Source of the DNA: an uncultured Oscillospiraceae bacterium
GTDB lineage: Bacteria > Bacillota > Clostridia > Oscillospirales > Acutalibacteraceae
Length of the DNA stretch: 40,676 nt
Assembly (NCBI GenBank): GCA_900543555.1
Contig: UQRL01000023.1
Coordinates: 1-40,676, forward strand
Reading direction: 5' to 3'
Each line of letters starts with the position of its first letter. The stretch's first letter is position 1. The position numbers and the translations under genes are program-made. Shown here one piece after another: positions 15,591 to 24,606 of this stretch. A model generated the notes under the pieces. The model was not told where the DNA came from. It saw nothing but the letters and a program-made list of their open reading frames with translations, and made no database searches.

Positions 15591-16115
15591 CTAGATGGCT
15601 TGGTCGGGTTTGCGGTCCCGTTCCAGCAGCACCCGCCGCAGGGGACTGCCCGCTGCCTGACCGTGGCAGATGGCCAAAGCCAGGGCGTCGGCGGTGTCGT
15701 CTGGCTTGGGAACCTTGGGCAGGTGGAGCAGCCGCCGGGTCATCTCCTGCACCTGGGGCTTTAAAGCCTTGCCATAGCCTGTCACAGCCTGCTTCACCTG
15801 CATGGGAGTGTACTCGTACAGGGGCACCCCGTGCTGGGCCAGAGAGAGCAAAATGACCCCCCGGGCCTCTGCCACGCCAATGCCCGTGGTCTTGTTGTTG
15901 GAAAAGTACAGCTTCTCCACGGCGGCGGCCTCTGGGCAAAGGCGCCTTAGCAGCTCTTCCATGCCCTGGTAGATTTCCAGAAGCCGCTGGCCAAAGTCCG
16001 CCCCCGCGGGAGTGGTGATGGCCCCGTATTCCACCGGGCGGTAGCTGCCGCCCGCCGCCTGGATGACGCCGTAGCCCACAATGGCGTAGCCGGGGTCAAT
16101 GCCCAAAATGCGCAC
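15591..16115 (-). CDS. ruvC: Crossover junction endodeoxyribonuclease RuvC
   Basis: Cuts Holliday junctions by symmetric incision. It has 174 residues with the RNase H-like acidic residues visible: Asp in ILGIDPG, Glu in AVEKLYF and the pair in PDDTADALA. The start is the GTG at 16115, with AGGAGG seven bases upstream, giving the canonical start VRILGIDPG. The ATG at 16175 lies in the promoter. Its stop codon abuts copy B of the composite repeat. Confidence 0.96.
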   Translation of the reverse strand: MRILGIDPGYAIVGYGVIQAAGGSYRPVEYGAITTPAGADFGQRLLEIYQGMEELLRRLCPEAAAVEKLYFSNNKTTGIGVAEARGVILLSLAQHGVPLYEYTPMQVKQAVTGYGKALKPQVQEMTRRLLHLPKVPKPDDTADALALAICHGQAAGSPLRRVLLERDRKPDQAI

Positions 16116-16146
16116 CTGCCTGCCTCCTCTCCCGCAGATTCGTTCT

Positions 16147-16175
16147 ATTATACCATAAAGACCGGGCGGGTTCAA
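16147..16175 (-). promoter_or_regulatory. Promoter of ruvC
   Basis: On minus, TTGAAC (16170-16175), a 17-bp spacer and a perfect TATAAT (16147-16152) lie 31 nt before the GTG start. Confidence 0.85.
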
Positions 16176-16224
16176 CCGCTGCCCTCACCCTGGGAGAAGG
16201 GCGCCGGTCCGCCTTTCCCTGTCT

Positions 16225-18462
16225 TTAAGACAGCTTCAGCTGCTCCCCGGCGGTCTCTCCCGCCTCTGGCAGGGCCCCCAGGGCGGGCAGGCTCTTCTTG
16301 TACCGGTTGGGGTTTTGCAGCATGCCCTCTTCGTAGAGGCGGGCGCTCATCAGCCGCTGGCCCTTTTTCAGGTTCATGGCCTGGACGCCCTGGGTGTTCT
16401 TAGTGGTCTTGGGGGCGATGAGCCCCGTGTGGAACAGCAGCATCCGGCCGGAGGAGGCGGTCAGAAGCACCTCCCGGTCCTCCTTCACATACAGGGCCGC
16501 CGCCAGGGGCGACTTGTCGCTGTAGGCGTTTAGCAGCTTCTTCCGGTTCTGCTTGGTCTGATAGGCGCTCATCTCCACCTTGGCCACCTTGCCGTTCTCA
16601 AAGAAGAACAGCATGAAGCCCTCGTACTGGTGGGTAACGGCCATGTACACCGCGCTCTCCCCCTCGTCCATCTGGGCCCGGGCGGGGATGTACTCGCCCA
16701 GGACGCTGGCCTTGGTGTCGGCAAAGTCCGCGGCCTTCAGCTTGTAGACCTGGCTCCTGTCGGAGAAGAACAGCAGCTCTGCCGTGTTCTGCTCCTCCAG
16801 CTGCTGGGTGATCTCGTCCCCCTCCTTCAGCTTCTGCTCCCCGCTCATCCGCAGGGACTGGGGGGTGATCTTCTTAAAGTACCCCTCCTTGGTGAAGAAC
16901 AGGTGCACGGGATAGTCGGGCACCTCTTCCTCCACCTGGGCCTCCTCCACCTCGTCGGCGTAGAGGATCATGGAGCGCCGGGGCTGGCCGTACTTCTGGG
17001 CCACGGCCTCCAGCTCTCCCACGATGATGGACTTGACCTTGGCCTTAGAGGCCAAAATGCCCTCTAGCCGGGCAATGTCCTCCTCCAGCTGGGCAATCTC
17101 CTGGGTTCGCTTGAGGATGTACTCCCGGTTCAGGTGGCGCAGCTTGATCTCCGCCACATACTCGGCCTGGGTCTCGTCGATGCCGAAGCCGATCATCAGG
17201 TTGGGCACCACCTCGGCCTCCTCCTCCGTCTCCCGGACGATGCGGATGGCCTTGTCGATGTCCAGCAAAATCAGCTCCAGGCCCTGCAAGAGGTGGAGCT
17301 TCTCCCGCTTCTTCTGCAAATCGTAATAGGTGCGGCGGCGGACGCACTCCACCCGGAAGGCGGTCCACTCCTCCAAAAGCTCCCGCACCCCCAGCACCCG
17401 GGGCACGCCCCCAATGAGCACGTTGAAGTTGCAGGCAAAGCTGTCCTCCAGGGTGGTGAGCTTAAACAGCTTCTGCATCAGCTTGTCCGGGTCGGTGCCC
17501 CGCTTCAGGTCGATGGTGATTTTCAGGCCGTCCAAACCGGTCTCGTCCCGGATGTCGGCAATCTCCTTCACCTTGCCCTGCTTCACCAGGTCGATGACCC
17601 GCTCCACAATCACCTCGATGGTGGTGGTGGGCGGAATCTGGGTCACGTCGATGCAGTTCTGGCCCTTGTCATAGGAATAGCGGCTGCGCACCCGAAAGCT
17701 GCCCCGGCCGGTCTCGTAGACCTTCCCCATCTGCTCCCGGTCGAAGAGGATCTGGCCGCCGCCGGGGAAGTCCGGGGCCTGCATGGTGGCGAACAGGTCC
17801 GCCTGGGGGTCCCGGATCAGGGCGATGGTGGTGCGGCACACCTCCTGCAGGTTGAAGGGGCAGATGTTGCTGGCCATGCCCACGGCGATGCCCGTGTTGG
17901 CGTTGACCAGCACGCTGGGGAAGGTGGCGGGCAGCAGGGTGGGCTCCTTCATGGTGCTGTCGTAGTTGTCCACAAAGTCCACCGTGTCCTTGTCAATATC
18001 CTGGAACAGCTCCCGGCAGATGGGGTCCAAGCGGGCCTCTGTGTACCGGGAGGCCGCCCAGGCCATATCCCGGGAGTAAAACTTGCCGAAGTTGCCCTTG
18101 GAGTCCACATAGGGGTGCAAAAGGGCCTCGTACCCCCGGGAGAGGCGCACCATCGTGTCATAGATGGCGGCGTCCCCGTGGGGGTTCAGCTTCATGGTCT
18201 GGCCCACAATGTTGGCGCTCTTGGTCCGGGCAGAGCCTAAAAGCCCCATTTTATACATGGTGTAAAGCAGCTTGCGGTGGGAGGGCTTAAAGCCGTCGAT
18301 CTCCGGGATGGCCCGGGACATGATGACGCTCATGGCGTAGGGCATGAAGTTCTGCCGCAGGGTGTCGCTGATATCCTGCTGGACGATCTCCCCCGCCCCG
18401 GCGATAAACCCCTGCATCTTGGCGGGCTTCTCCCGCTGGGGCTGCTGTTTTTTTCTTGGCAT
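16225..18462 (-). CDS. parC: DNA topoisomerase IV-like subunit A
   Basis: The DNA-breakage subunit of a type IIA topoisomerase, 745 residues. The N-terminus has the GyrA/ParC stretch NFMPYAMSVIMSRAIPEIDG, and the catalytic tyrosine is in ASRYTEARLD at about residue 122. The C-terminal beta-pinwheel lacks an obvious GyrA box (QRRGGKG), arguing for decatenation rather than supercoiling. In the quinolone-contact helix, PHGDAAIYD has alanine where susceptible gyrases have serine (HGDSAVYD). The ATG at 18462 has AAGGAGGGG upstream. It lies 20 nt after the subunit B gene, with which it forms an operon. Confidence 0.9.
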   Translation of the reverse strand: MPRKKQQPQREKPAKMQGFIAGAGEIVQQDISDTLRQNFMPYAMSVIMSRAIPEIDGFKPSHRKLLYTMYKMGLLGSARTKSANIVGQTMKLNPHGDAAIYDTMVRLSRGYEALLHPYVDSKGNFGKFYSRDMAWAASRYTEARLDPICRELFQDIDKDTVDFVDNYDSTMKEPTLLPATFPSVLVNANTGIAVGMASNICPFNLQEVCRTTIALIRDPQADLFATMQAPDFPGGGQILFDREQMGKVYETGRGSFRVRSRYSYDKGQNCIDVTQIPPTTTIEVIVERVIDLVKQGKVKEIADIRDETGLDGLKITIDLKRGTDPDKLMQKLFKLTTLEDSFACNFNVLIGGVPRVLGVRELLEEWTAFRVECVRRRTYYDLQKKREKLHLLQGLELILLDIDKAIRIVRETEEEAEVVPNLMIGFGIDETQAEYVAEIKLRHLNREYILKRTQEIAQLEEDIARLEGILASKAKVKSIIVGELEAVAQKYGQPRRSMILYADEVEEAQVEEEVPDYPVHLFFTKEGYFKKITPQSLRMSGEQKLKEGDEITQQLEEQNTAELLFFSDRSQVYKLKAADFADTKASVLGEYIPARAQMDEGESAVYMAVTHQYEGFMLFFFENGKVAKVEMSAYQTKQNRKKLLNAYSDKSPLAAALYVKEDREVLLTASSGRMLLFHTGLIAPKTTKNTQGVQAMNLKKGQRLMSARLYEEGMLQNPNRYKKSLPALGALPEAGETAGEQLKLS

Positions 18463-18482
18463 AACCGGTTCCCCTCCTTTCC

Positions 18483-20465
18483 TTAGGACACGTCCAAGTC
18501 ATCCAAATACTCGCTGCCGTGCTGGGCAATGTAGTCTTTCCGGCCGGTGAGGTTGTCCCCCAGCAGCACGTCGAACATCTGGGCCGCCTGCTGGATGTCC
18601 CCGGGCTTTACCTGGATGAGCCGCCGGGTCTTGGGGTTCATGGTGGTCAGGTTCATCATGTCCGGGTCGTTCTCGCCCAGGCCCTTGCTGCGCTGGATGG
18701 TGTACTTCTGCCCCGCCAGCTCCCCTAAGAACTGGTCCTTTTCCCGCTCGTTGTAGGCAAAGTAGGTCCTGTCCTTGCTGGTGATCTCATACAGGGGGGA
18801 CTCGGCGATGAACACCTTGTTGTTCTCAATCAGGTCCGGGGTCAGGCGGTAGAGCATGGTCAGCAGCATGGTGCGGATGTGGAAGCCGTCCACGTCGGCA
18901 TCTGTGCAGAGGATGATCTTGCTCCAGCGCAGGGCGTTCATGTCAAAGGCTCCAATAGACTTGTTGGCCTTGCTCTTCACCTGCACCCCGCAGCCCAGCA
19001 CCTTGATCAGGTCCGTGATGATCTCGCTTTTGAAGATCTTGTCGTAGTCGGCTTTCAGGCAGTTCAAAATCTTGCCCCGAATGGGCATCACCGCCTGGTA
19101 GTTGGGGTCCCGGGCCTGCTTGACCGAGCCCAGGGCGGAGTCGCCCTCCACGATAAAGAGCTCCCGCTCCCCCACATCCTTGCTGCGGCAATCCACAAAC
19201 TTTGCCACCCGACCGGTGATGTCCATTTTGGCGGTGAGCTTGCCCTTTAAATTCAGGCGGGTCTTTTCCGCGTCCTCCCGGCTGCGCTTGTTCACCAGCA
19301 CCTGGCCGGCGATCTTCTCCGCGTCCAGGGGGTTCTCGATAAAGTAGACCTCCAGGTTGTGGCGGAGCATCTCCACCATAGCCTCCTGGATGCCCTTGTT
19401 GGTGATGGCCTTTTTCGTCTGGTTCTCATAAGAGGTTTGGTTGGAAAAGGAGGAAATGACAATCACCAGGCAGTCCTCTACGTCCTGAAAGGTGATCTTG
19501 CTCTCATTCTTGTTGTACTTGTTGTTCTGCTTCAGATAGGCGTCGATCTGGTAGACAAAGGCGTTGCGCACCGCCTTGTCCGGGGCGCCTCCGTGCTCCA
19601 GCCAGGAGGAGTTGTGGTAGTACTCCGTGCAGTGCACCCGGTTGGAGAAAGCCGCCGCCACGTTGATCTTCACGTTGTACAGGGCCATGTCCGCCCGGTC
19701 GCGCACCTTTTTCTCGCTCTGCCAGAACTGCACCGGGGTGAGGGCGTCCTCTCCGCAGAGCTCTTTGGCGTGGTCCAAAATGCCGTTTTCATAGTAAAAG
19801 TCCGTGGTCTCAAATTTGCCCGGGGCCACCTCGTTTTTCAGGTGGAAGGTGATGCCCGCGTTGACCACCGCCTGGCGCTTCAAAATGTCCTGGTAATACT
19901 CCAGGCTCACGTCGATATCGGTGAACACCTGCAAATCCGGCTTCCACTTGATGAGGGACCCGGTGCCCTTTTTGGCGTAGGGCTCCTTGTGCAGGCCTCC
20001 CACGTTTTCCCCGTGCTCAAAGTGCAGGGTGTAGCGGCAGCCGTCCCGGCGGATATCCACGTCCATATACTCGGAGGCGTACTGGGTGGAGCACAGGCCC
20101 AGGCCGTTTAAGCCCAGGGAGTACTCGTAGCTTTCCCCGGCGTCGTTGTTGTACTTGCCGCCGGCGTACAGCTCGCAGAACACCAGCTCCCAGTTGAAGC
20201 GCTGCTCCTTCTGGTTGTAGTCCACCGGGATGCCCCGGCCGTGGTCCTCCACCTGGACGGAGTGGTCCAGAAACCGTGTAATGGTGATCTCCTTGCCATA
20301 GCCCTGGCGGGCCTCGTCGATGGAGTTGGAGAGGATTTCAAAGATGGAGTGCTGGCAGCCGTCGATGCCGTCTGAGCCAAAGATCACCGCGGGCCGCAGC
20401 CGCACGCGGTCCGCTCCCTTCAAGCTGGTGATGCTCTCATTGCCATAGGTTTGCTTTTTTGCCAT
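18483..20465 (-). CDS. parE: DNA topoisomerase IV-like subunit B
   Basis: The ATPase subunit of the pair, 660 residues. The GHKL fold shows EILSNSIDEA (catalytic Glu), DHGRGIPVD and the lid glycines SLGLNGLGL, where most relatives have GLHGVG. The TOPRIM domain shows IVEGDSALG, PIRGKILN and the metal aspartates in CTDADVDG. RSKGLGEND corresponds to the YKGLGE motif near the C-terminus. The ATG at 20465 has AGGAGG five bases upstream. Cells of this kind usually also have gyrA/gyrB elsewhere, so this is likely the second type II enzyme. Confidence 0.9.
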   Translation of the reverse strand: MAKKQTYGNESITSLKGADRVRLRPAVIFGSDGIDGCQHSIFEILSNSIDEARQGYGKEITITRFLDHSVQVEDHGRGIPVDYNQKEQRFNWELVFCELYAGGKYNNDAGESYEYSLGLNGLGLCSTQYASEYMDVDIRRDGCRYTLHFEHGENVGGLHKEPYAKKGTGSLIKWKPDLQVFTDIDVSLEYYQDILKRQAVVNAGITFHLKNEVAPGKFETTDFYYENGILDHAKELCGEDALTPVQFWQSEKKVRDRADMALYNVKINVAAAFSNRVHCTEYYHNSSWLEHGGAPDKAVRNAFVYQIDAYLKQNNKYNKNESKITFQDVEDCLVIVISSFSNQTSYENQTKKAITNKGIQEAMVEMLRHNLEVYFIENPLDAEKIAGQVLVNKRSREDAEKTRLNLKGKLTAKMDITGRVAKFVDCRSKDVGERELFIVEGDSALGSVKQARDPNYQAVMPIRGKILNCLKADYDKIFKSEIITDLIKVLGCGVQVKSKANKSIGAFDMNALRWSKIILCTDADVDGFHIRTMLLTMLYRLTPDLIENNKVFIAESPLYEITSKDRTYFAYNEREKDQFLGELAGQKYTIQRSKGLGENDPDMMNLTTMNPKTRRLIQVKPGDIQQAAQMFDVLLGDNLTGRKDYIAQHGSEYLDDLDVS

Positions 20466-20516
20466 AGGTCCTCCTAGTTCCCTGTCAAGCTCGTTCGCTT
20501 TGCTCGCTTACAAACA

Positions 20517-20550
20517 GCAACCAAGGGAAGAAGGGCCTTCCCTTGGTTGC
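20517..20550 (-). terminator. Hairpin terminator after ftsH
   Basis: A 14-bp perfect stem (GCAACCAAGGGAAG at 20517-20530, complement at 20537-20550) with a 6-nt loop, 17 nt past the ftsH stop. On minus the following bases TGTTTG are only weakly T-rich, so termination may be partial with some read-through into parE. Confidence 0.6.
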
Positions 20551-20567
20551 ATGATGCTTTCTAAAAA

Positions 20568-22529
20568 TCAATCCTGCTCCGGCGCGCCGGCGTCCTCTTG
20601 GGGCTGGTCCGCGTCCCCGCCTTCCTGGGGCAGGGCAGCCTGGGGCTCTTGGCCCAGGGCCTGGGCGGCCATCCCGCTGGGCAGCAGGTTGCCGTCCATC
20701 ACTTGCTGGAACTCCACACCGTCGATCTTTTCCTTTTCATAGAGCACCCCGGCCAGCCGGTGGAGCTCGTCGATGTGGTCCCGCAGGATCTGCTCGGTCT
20801 TCTGATAGGCAGTGGAGATGATGCTCTGGATCTCCTCGTCGATCTCAGAGGCGGTCTGCTCCGAGTAGTTGCTGATGTGGCCCATCTCCTTGCCCAGGAA
20901 GGGATTGGAGTCGTCGCTGCCATAGGTGATGGGGCCCAGCTTCTCGCTCATGCCGTACTTGGTGACCATGGCCCGGGCGATCTTGGTGGCCCGCTCGATG
21001 TCGTTGCTGGCGCCGGTGGAGATGTCATCCAGCACCAAAGCCTCGGCCACACGGCCGCCCAGCAGCACCACCAGCTCTTCCCGCATTTCATCCCGGCTCT
21101 TGTAGCTGCGGTCCTCGGTGGGCAGGTGCATGGTGTAGCCCCCTGCCATGCCCCGGGGAATGATGGAAATTTGGTGCACAGGGTCCTGGGTCTTGCAGTA
21201 ATAGGTGGCAAGGGCGTGGCCCGCCTCGTGATAAGCGGTGAGCTTCTTCTCCTTCTCGCTCATAACGCGGCTCTTCTTCTCCGTGCCCACCACCACCTTG
21301 ATGGTGGCCTCCTCAATCTCCTCCATGGTGATGGCCCGGTGGTTTTTCCGGGCGGCCAGCAGGGCGGCCTCGTTGAGGAGGTTCTCCAAATCCGCGCCGG
21401 TAAAGCCCGCGGTGGACTTGGCAATGGTGGAGAGCACCACGTCCGGGGCCAAGGGCTTGCCCTTGGCGTGGACCCGCAGAATTTCCTCACGGCCCTTGAT
21501 GTCGGGATAGCCCACCATCACCTGGCGGTCAAACCGGCCGGGACGCATCAAAGCGGGGTCCAGAATGTCGGGGCGGTTGGTGGCGGCAATCATAATGACG
21601 CCCTCGTTGGCGCCAAAGCCGTCCATCTCCACCAGCAGCTGGTTCAGGGTCTGCTCGCGCTCGTCGTGCCCGCCGCCCAGGCCGGCGCCTCTCTGGCGGC
21701 CCACGGCGTCGATTTCGTCAATGAAGATGATGCAGGGGTGGTTTTTCTTGGCCTTGTCGAACAGGTCCCGCACGCGGGAGGCGCCCACGCCCACAAACAT
21801 CTCCACAAAGTCAGAGCCGGAGATGGAGAAGAAGGGCACCCCGGCCTCTCCGGCCACGGCCCGGGCCAGCAGGGTTTTACCGGTGCCGGGAGGGCCCACC
21901 AGCAGCACGCCCTTGGGAATCCGGGCGCCCAGGGAGTTGTACTTCGAGGGGTTCTTCAAAAACTCCACAATCTCCCGCAGCTCTTCCTTTTCCTCATCGG
22001 CGCCGGCCACATCGGCAAAGGTGGTCTTGCGCTTCTCGTCGCTCATCTGCTTGATCTTGGCCTTGCCAAAATTCATCTGCTTGTCGCCGCCCATGCTGCT
22101 TCCCAGCCTTCGCATCATAACCACCCAGAAGATGATGAGCACTGCGAACATAATCAGTGTGGGCAGCAGGCTGATCAGCCAGCTGGTTTCCTGGGGGCGG
22201 ATGATATCCTGCACCATTTTGCTGTCGGGATGCTCCTCGTTATACTGCTGGATGGAATCCCGCACATCCATGTAGAACAGGTCCACGCTGGGCAGCTGAT
22301 AGCCGATGGTCTCGCCGCTTTCCAGCTGGATTGCCATGTCTCCCGTACCCAGGTTCAGCCGGTAGCCGGTGACCTCTTGGCTTTGAAAGTAATCCAGAAT
22401 GTCCGAATACTTATAGGCGGCCGTTTGGGGCACCCTGTTGTTAAACAGAAGGATGATGATGAACAGCACCACCACCGGGATGCCGATATACAGCAGCAGG
22501 TTTCGTAGCTTTCTTTGATTTCCGTCCAA
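20568..22529 (-). CDS. ftsH: ATP-dependent zinc metalloprotease FtsH
   Basis: A membrane-bound AAA+ protease for quality control of membrane and regulatory proteins. It has 653 residues: an N-terminal transmembrane helix (about 10-29), an extracytoplasmic segment, a second helix (about 116-137), the AAA domain with [22 protein letters not shown] and the second region of homology [20 protein letters not shown], then the zinc site HEAGH. The C-terminal tail is acidic and rich in Q and P. The start is a TTG at 22529, with AGGAGG eight bases upstream. It is the last gene of the rnj-to-ftsH run. Confidence 0.96.
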   Translation of the reverse strand: MDGNQRKLRNLLLYIGIPVVVLFIIILLFNNRVPQTAAYKYSDILDYFQSQEVTGYRLNLGTGDMAIQLESGETIGYQLPSVDLFYMDVRDSIQQYNEEHPDSKMVQDIIRPQETSWLISLLPTLIMFAVLIIFWVVMMRRLGSSMGGDKQMNFGKAKIKQMSDEKRKTTFADVAGADEEKEELREIVEFLKNPSKYNSLGARIPKGVLLVGPPGTGKTLLARAVAGEAGVPFFSISGSDFVEMFVGVGASRVRDLFDKAKKNHPCIIFIDEIDAVGRQRGAGLGGGHDEREQTLNQLLVEMDGFGANEGVIMIAATNRPDILDPALMRPGRFDRQVMVGYPDIKGREEILRVHAKGKPLAPDVVLSTIAKSTAGFTGADLENLLNEAALLAARKNHRAITMEEIEEATIKVVVGTEKKSRVMSEKEKKLTAYHEAGHALATYYCKTQDPVHQISIIPRGMAGGYTMHLPTEDRSYKSRDEMREELVVLLGGRVAEALVLDDISTGASNDIERATKIARAMVTKYGMSEKLGPITYGSDDSNPFLGKEMGHISNYSEQTASEIDEEIQSIISTAYQKTEQILRDHIDELHRLAGVLYEKEKIDGVEFQQVMDGNLLPSGMAAQALGQEPQAALPQEGGDADQPQEDAGAPEQD

Positions 22530-22601
22530 AGATGTGTCCTCCTATTAGCTCTAAAAACTCTGATCCGCTTCCCGCCTACGCTCCCTTATAGAATGCACAG
22601 G

Positions 22602-22624
22602 GCAGGGCGCTTTTAAGCGCCTGC
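22602..22624. repeat. Inverted repeat between hpt and ftsH
   Basis: A near-perfect palindrome centred on GGCGCTTTTAAGCGCC (22606-22621), with extra pairing GCAG/CTGC around it. It lies in the 136-nt gap before ftsH. No T-run follows on minus, so it is more likely an mRNA hairpin or protein site than a terminator. Confidence 0.35.
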
Positions 22625-22665
22625 CGCGGCGGGGCAGCGGTTCTTGTCCATGGAAGGGCCGCTGG

Positions 22666-23214
22666 TCATTCGTAAACGCAGGGCTTAAGCACACCCACGA
22701 AGGGCAGGTTGCGGTATTTTTCGTCAAAATCCAGCCCATACCCCACAATGAAGGCGTCGGGGATTTGAGAGCCCACATAGGTGGCCTCCACCTCTACCTC
22801 CCGGCGCTCGGGCTTGTCAAACAGGGTGCACACCCGAATGCTCTTCGGCCCGCGGGACTGGAGCAGCTCTGTCAGGTAGCTCAAGGTTTTGCCGCTGTCC
22901 AGGATATCCTCCACCATGAGGATGTCATAGCCGGAAAGCTCCAGGTCCAAGTCCTTCAGGATCTTGACAACCCCAGAGGTCTTCACACCCGATCCATAGC
23001 TGGAGGTGGCCATAAAGTCAATGCGCGCGGGGATGGTGATGGCCCGCATCAGGTCGGCCATAAACACCACAGAGCCCTTCAGCACGCTGACCAGCAGAAG
23101 GTTTTTGTCCTTGTAGTCCCGGGAGATCTCTGCCCCCACGCGTTCCACCATTTTGGCAATCTGCTCTTCTGTAAACAGTACCTCCTGGATGTCCAGCAGC
23201 ATATTCTCACTCAT
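22666..23214 (-). CDS. hpt: Hypoxanthine phosphoribosyltransferase
   Basis: Purine salvage: joins hypoxanthine or guanine to PRPP to give IMP or GMP. It has 182 residues with the PRPP-binding motif ILMVEDILDSGKTL at about 97-110, the pyrophosphate loop VLKGSVVFMADL and the C-terminal DFDEKYRNLPFVG. The ATG at 23214 follows AAAGGAATGGG. It lies 33 nt after tilS and before ftsH, the conserved tilS-hpt-ftsH order of Firmicutes. Confidence 0.96.
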   Translation of the reverse strand: MSENMLLDIQEVLFTEEQIAKMVERVGAEISRDYKDKNLLLVSVLKGSVVFMADLMRAITIPARIDFMATSSYGSGVKTSGVVKILKDLDLELSGYDILMVEDILDSGKTLSYLTELLQSRGPKSIRVCTLFDKPERREVEVEATYVGSQIPDAFIVGYGLDFDEKYRNLPFVGVLKPCVYE

Positions 23215-23247
23215 AATTTTCCCATTCCTTTCCCCAAATCCATTCCC

Positions 23248-24606
23248 TCAAAGCGCTGTGGGGCCTTCTTCCGCCTCCCGCAAGCGCACCACCAGGGCGC
23301 GCCGGGTGCGCTCTGTCACCTGAAAGCCCTCTGCGGGGCCCACCCCTTCGCAAAAGGCAAGCCGGCCGCCGCATTCCAGCAGCACCGCCCGCCCCCGCTG
23401 GGGCACTGGGACCCTGTTTTCCTGAAACAGCTGTTTCAGGCCCTTGGACACCCCCCGCCCAGCCGGGGAAAAACGGTCCCCCGCCCGCCGGGAGCGGGCT
23501 ACCAAAGTGGTTGTAATTATAGCACAGTCCAAAGCGTTTTTGAACAACAAATTGTGAATTTTTGGCTTTCCCTCCTGGTTTTCCAGGATTTTTTCCTCCA
23601 GCAGCAGCACTTTCCCGCAGGGGAGGGACGTCTCCCCCAGCCCCACCGCCAGAGAGAAGCCTCTGGCGCTGGGGTTCCCGCGCTGGAGCGAGAGCACTCC
23701 CTGGGAGCAGCAGGCCCGGAATCCTCCGGGCAAATCCGCCTCTCCCCCCGCCCCCAGGCAATGGAGCAGGGCCTCCACATGGACCTTTTCCAGGGAGGTA
23801 CAGCCCTGCCCCTCACACCACAGCCGCAGAGCCCGGCTGGAAAGGGCCGGGTGGGCTTGGGCCAGGGGAGCGGCCTCTAGGCCCCAGGGGCCCCGGCAGC
23901 GCTCCAGCAGGGCGCGGGCCTCCCCTTCCAGATACTCGCAGTCCTGGGACAGGGTCTCCGTCATCCGGGAGACCGCCGCCAGGAAGGCGGGGTTCAGCTG
24001 GCGCAGCGCCGGAACCACTTGCAAACGCACCCGGTTCCGGGCGTACTCCAGGGAGAAGTTGCTCTCGTCCGTCACATAGGAGAGCCCCTGCTCCCGGCAA
24101 TAGGCCTCGATCTCCTCCCGGGGCACCTGCAGCAGGGGCCGGAGAACCTTCCCCCGGGCGTAAGGAATGCCCAGCAGCCCCGGCAGGGAGGTCCCCCTGC
24201 ACAGGTGCAGCAGCACGGTCTCCGCGTTGTCGCCGACGTTGTGGGCGGTGAGGATGCGGTCCTCCTCCCCCGGCGCCAGGGACTGGAAAAAACGGTACCG
24301 CACCTGGCGGCCGCACTCCTCCACCCCCTGGCCCCGCTCTCTGGCCAGGGCGGCCACGTCCTCCCGATGGACCTGGAAGGCCAGCCCGAACCGCCGGGCA
24401 AACTGCCGGGCGGCCTCCTCGTCCCGCTGGGAGGCCTCTCCCCGCAGGCAGTGGTTTACATGGGCCAGCACCAGCCGGGAGGGCTCCACCTTTCCCAGAA
24501 GCCAGTGGGCCAGGGCGGTGGAGTCCGCCCCGCCGGAAAAGCCCACCACCACCCGCCCCCGGGGGGGCAGGCCGGAAAGGTCCGCCGCGGCGAGAGGCTT
24601 ACTCAT
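23248..24606 (-). CDS. tilS: tRNA(Ile)-lysidine synthetase
   Basis: Attaches lysine to C34 of tRNA-Ile(CAU), changing both its codon and amino-acid identity; an essential enzyme. It has 452 residues with the PP-loop ATPase motif SGGADST at about 25-31, a TilS-like catalytic domain through HNVGDNAETVLLHLCRGT, and a C-terminal tRNA-binding domain. The ATG at 24606 overlaps the end of dnaB by 8 nt, with only GGAG as a ribosome site, so coupling to dnaB translation is likely. Confidence 0.94.
   Translation of the reverse strand: MSKPLAAADLSGLPPRGRVVVGFSGGADSTALAHWLLGKVEPSRLVLAHVNHCLRGEASQRDEEAARQFARRFGLAFQVHREDVAALARERGQGVEECGRQVRYRFFQSLAPGEEDRILTAHNVGDNAETVLLHLCRGTSLPGLLGIPYARGKVLRPLLQVPREEIEAYCREQGLSYVTDESNFSLEYARNRVRLQVVPALRQLNPAFLAAVSRMTETLSQDCEYLEGEARALLERCRGPWGLEAAPLAQAHPALSSRALRLWCEGQGCTSLEKVHVEALLHCLGAGGEADLPGGFRACCSQGVLSLQRGNPSARGFSLAVGLGETSLPCGKVLLLEEKILENQEGKPKIHNLLFKNALDCAIITTTLVARSRRAGDRFSPAGRGVSKGLKQLFQENRVPVPQRGRAVLLECGGRLAFCEGVGPAEGFQVTERTRRALVVRLREAEEGPTAL

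Noticed and set aside
20598..22508. 636-codon plus-strand open frame opposite ftsH
   Set aside because: Antisense shadow of ftsH with composition typical of reverse-strand frames; ftsH has all its motifs.
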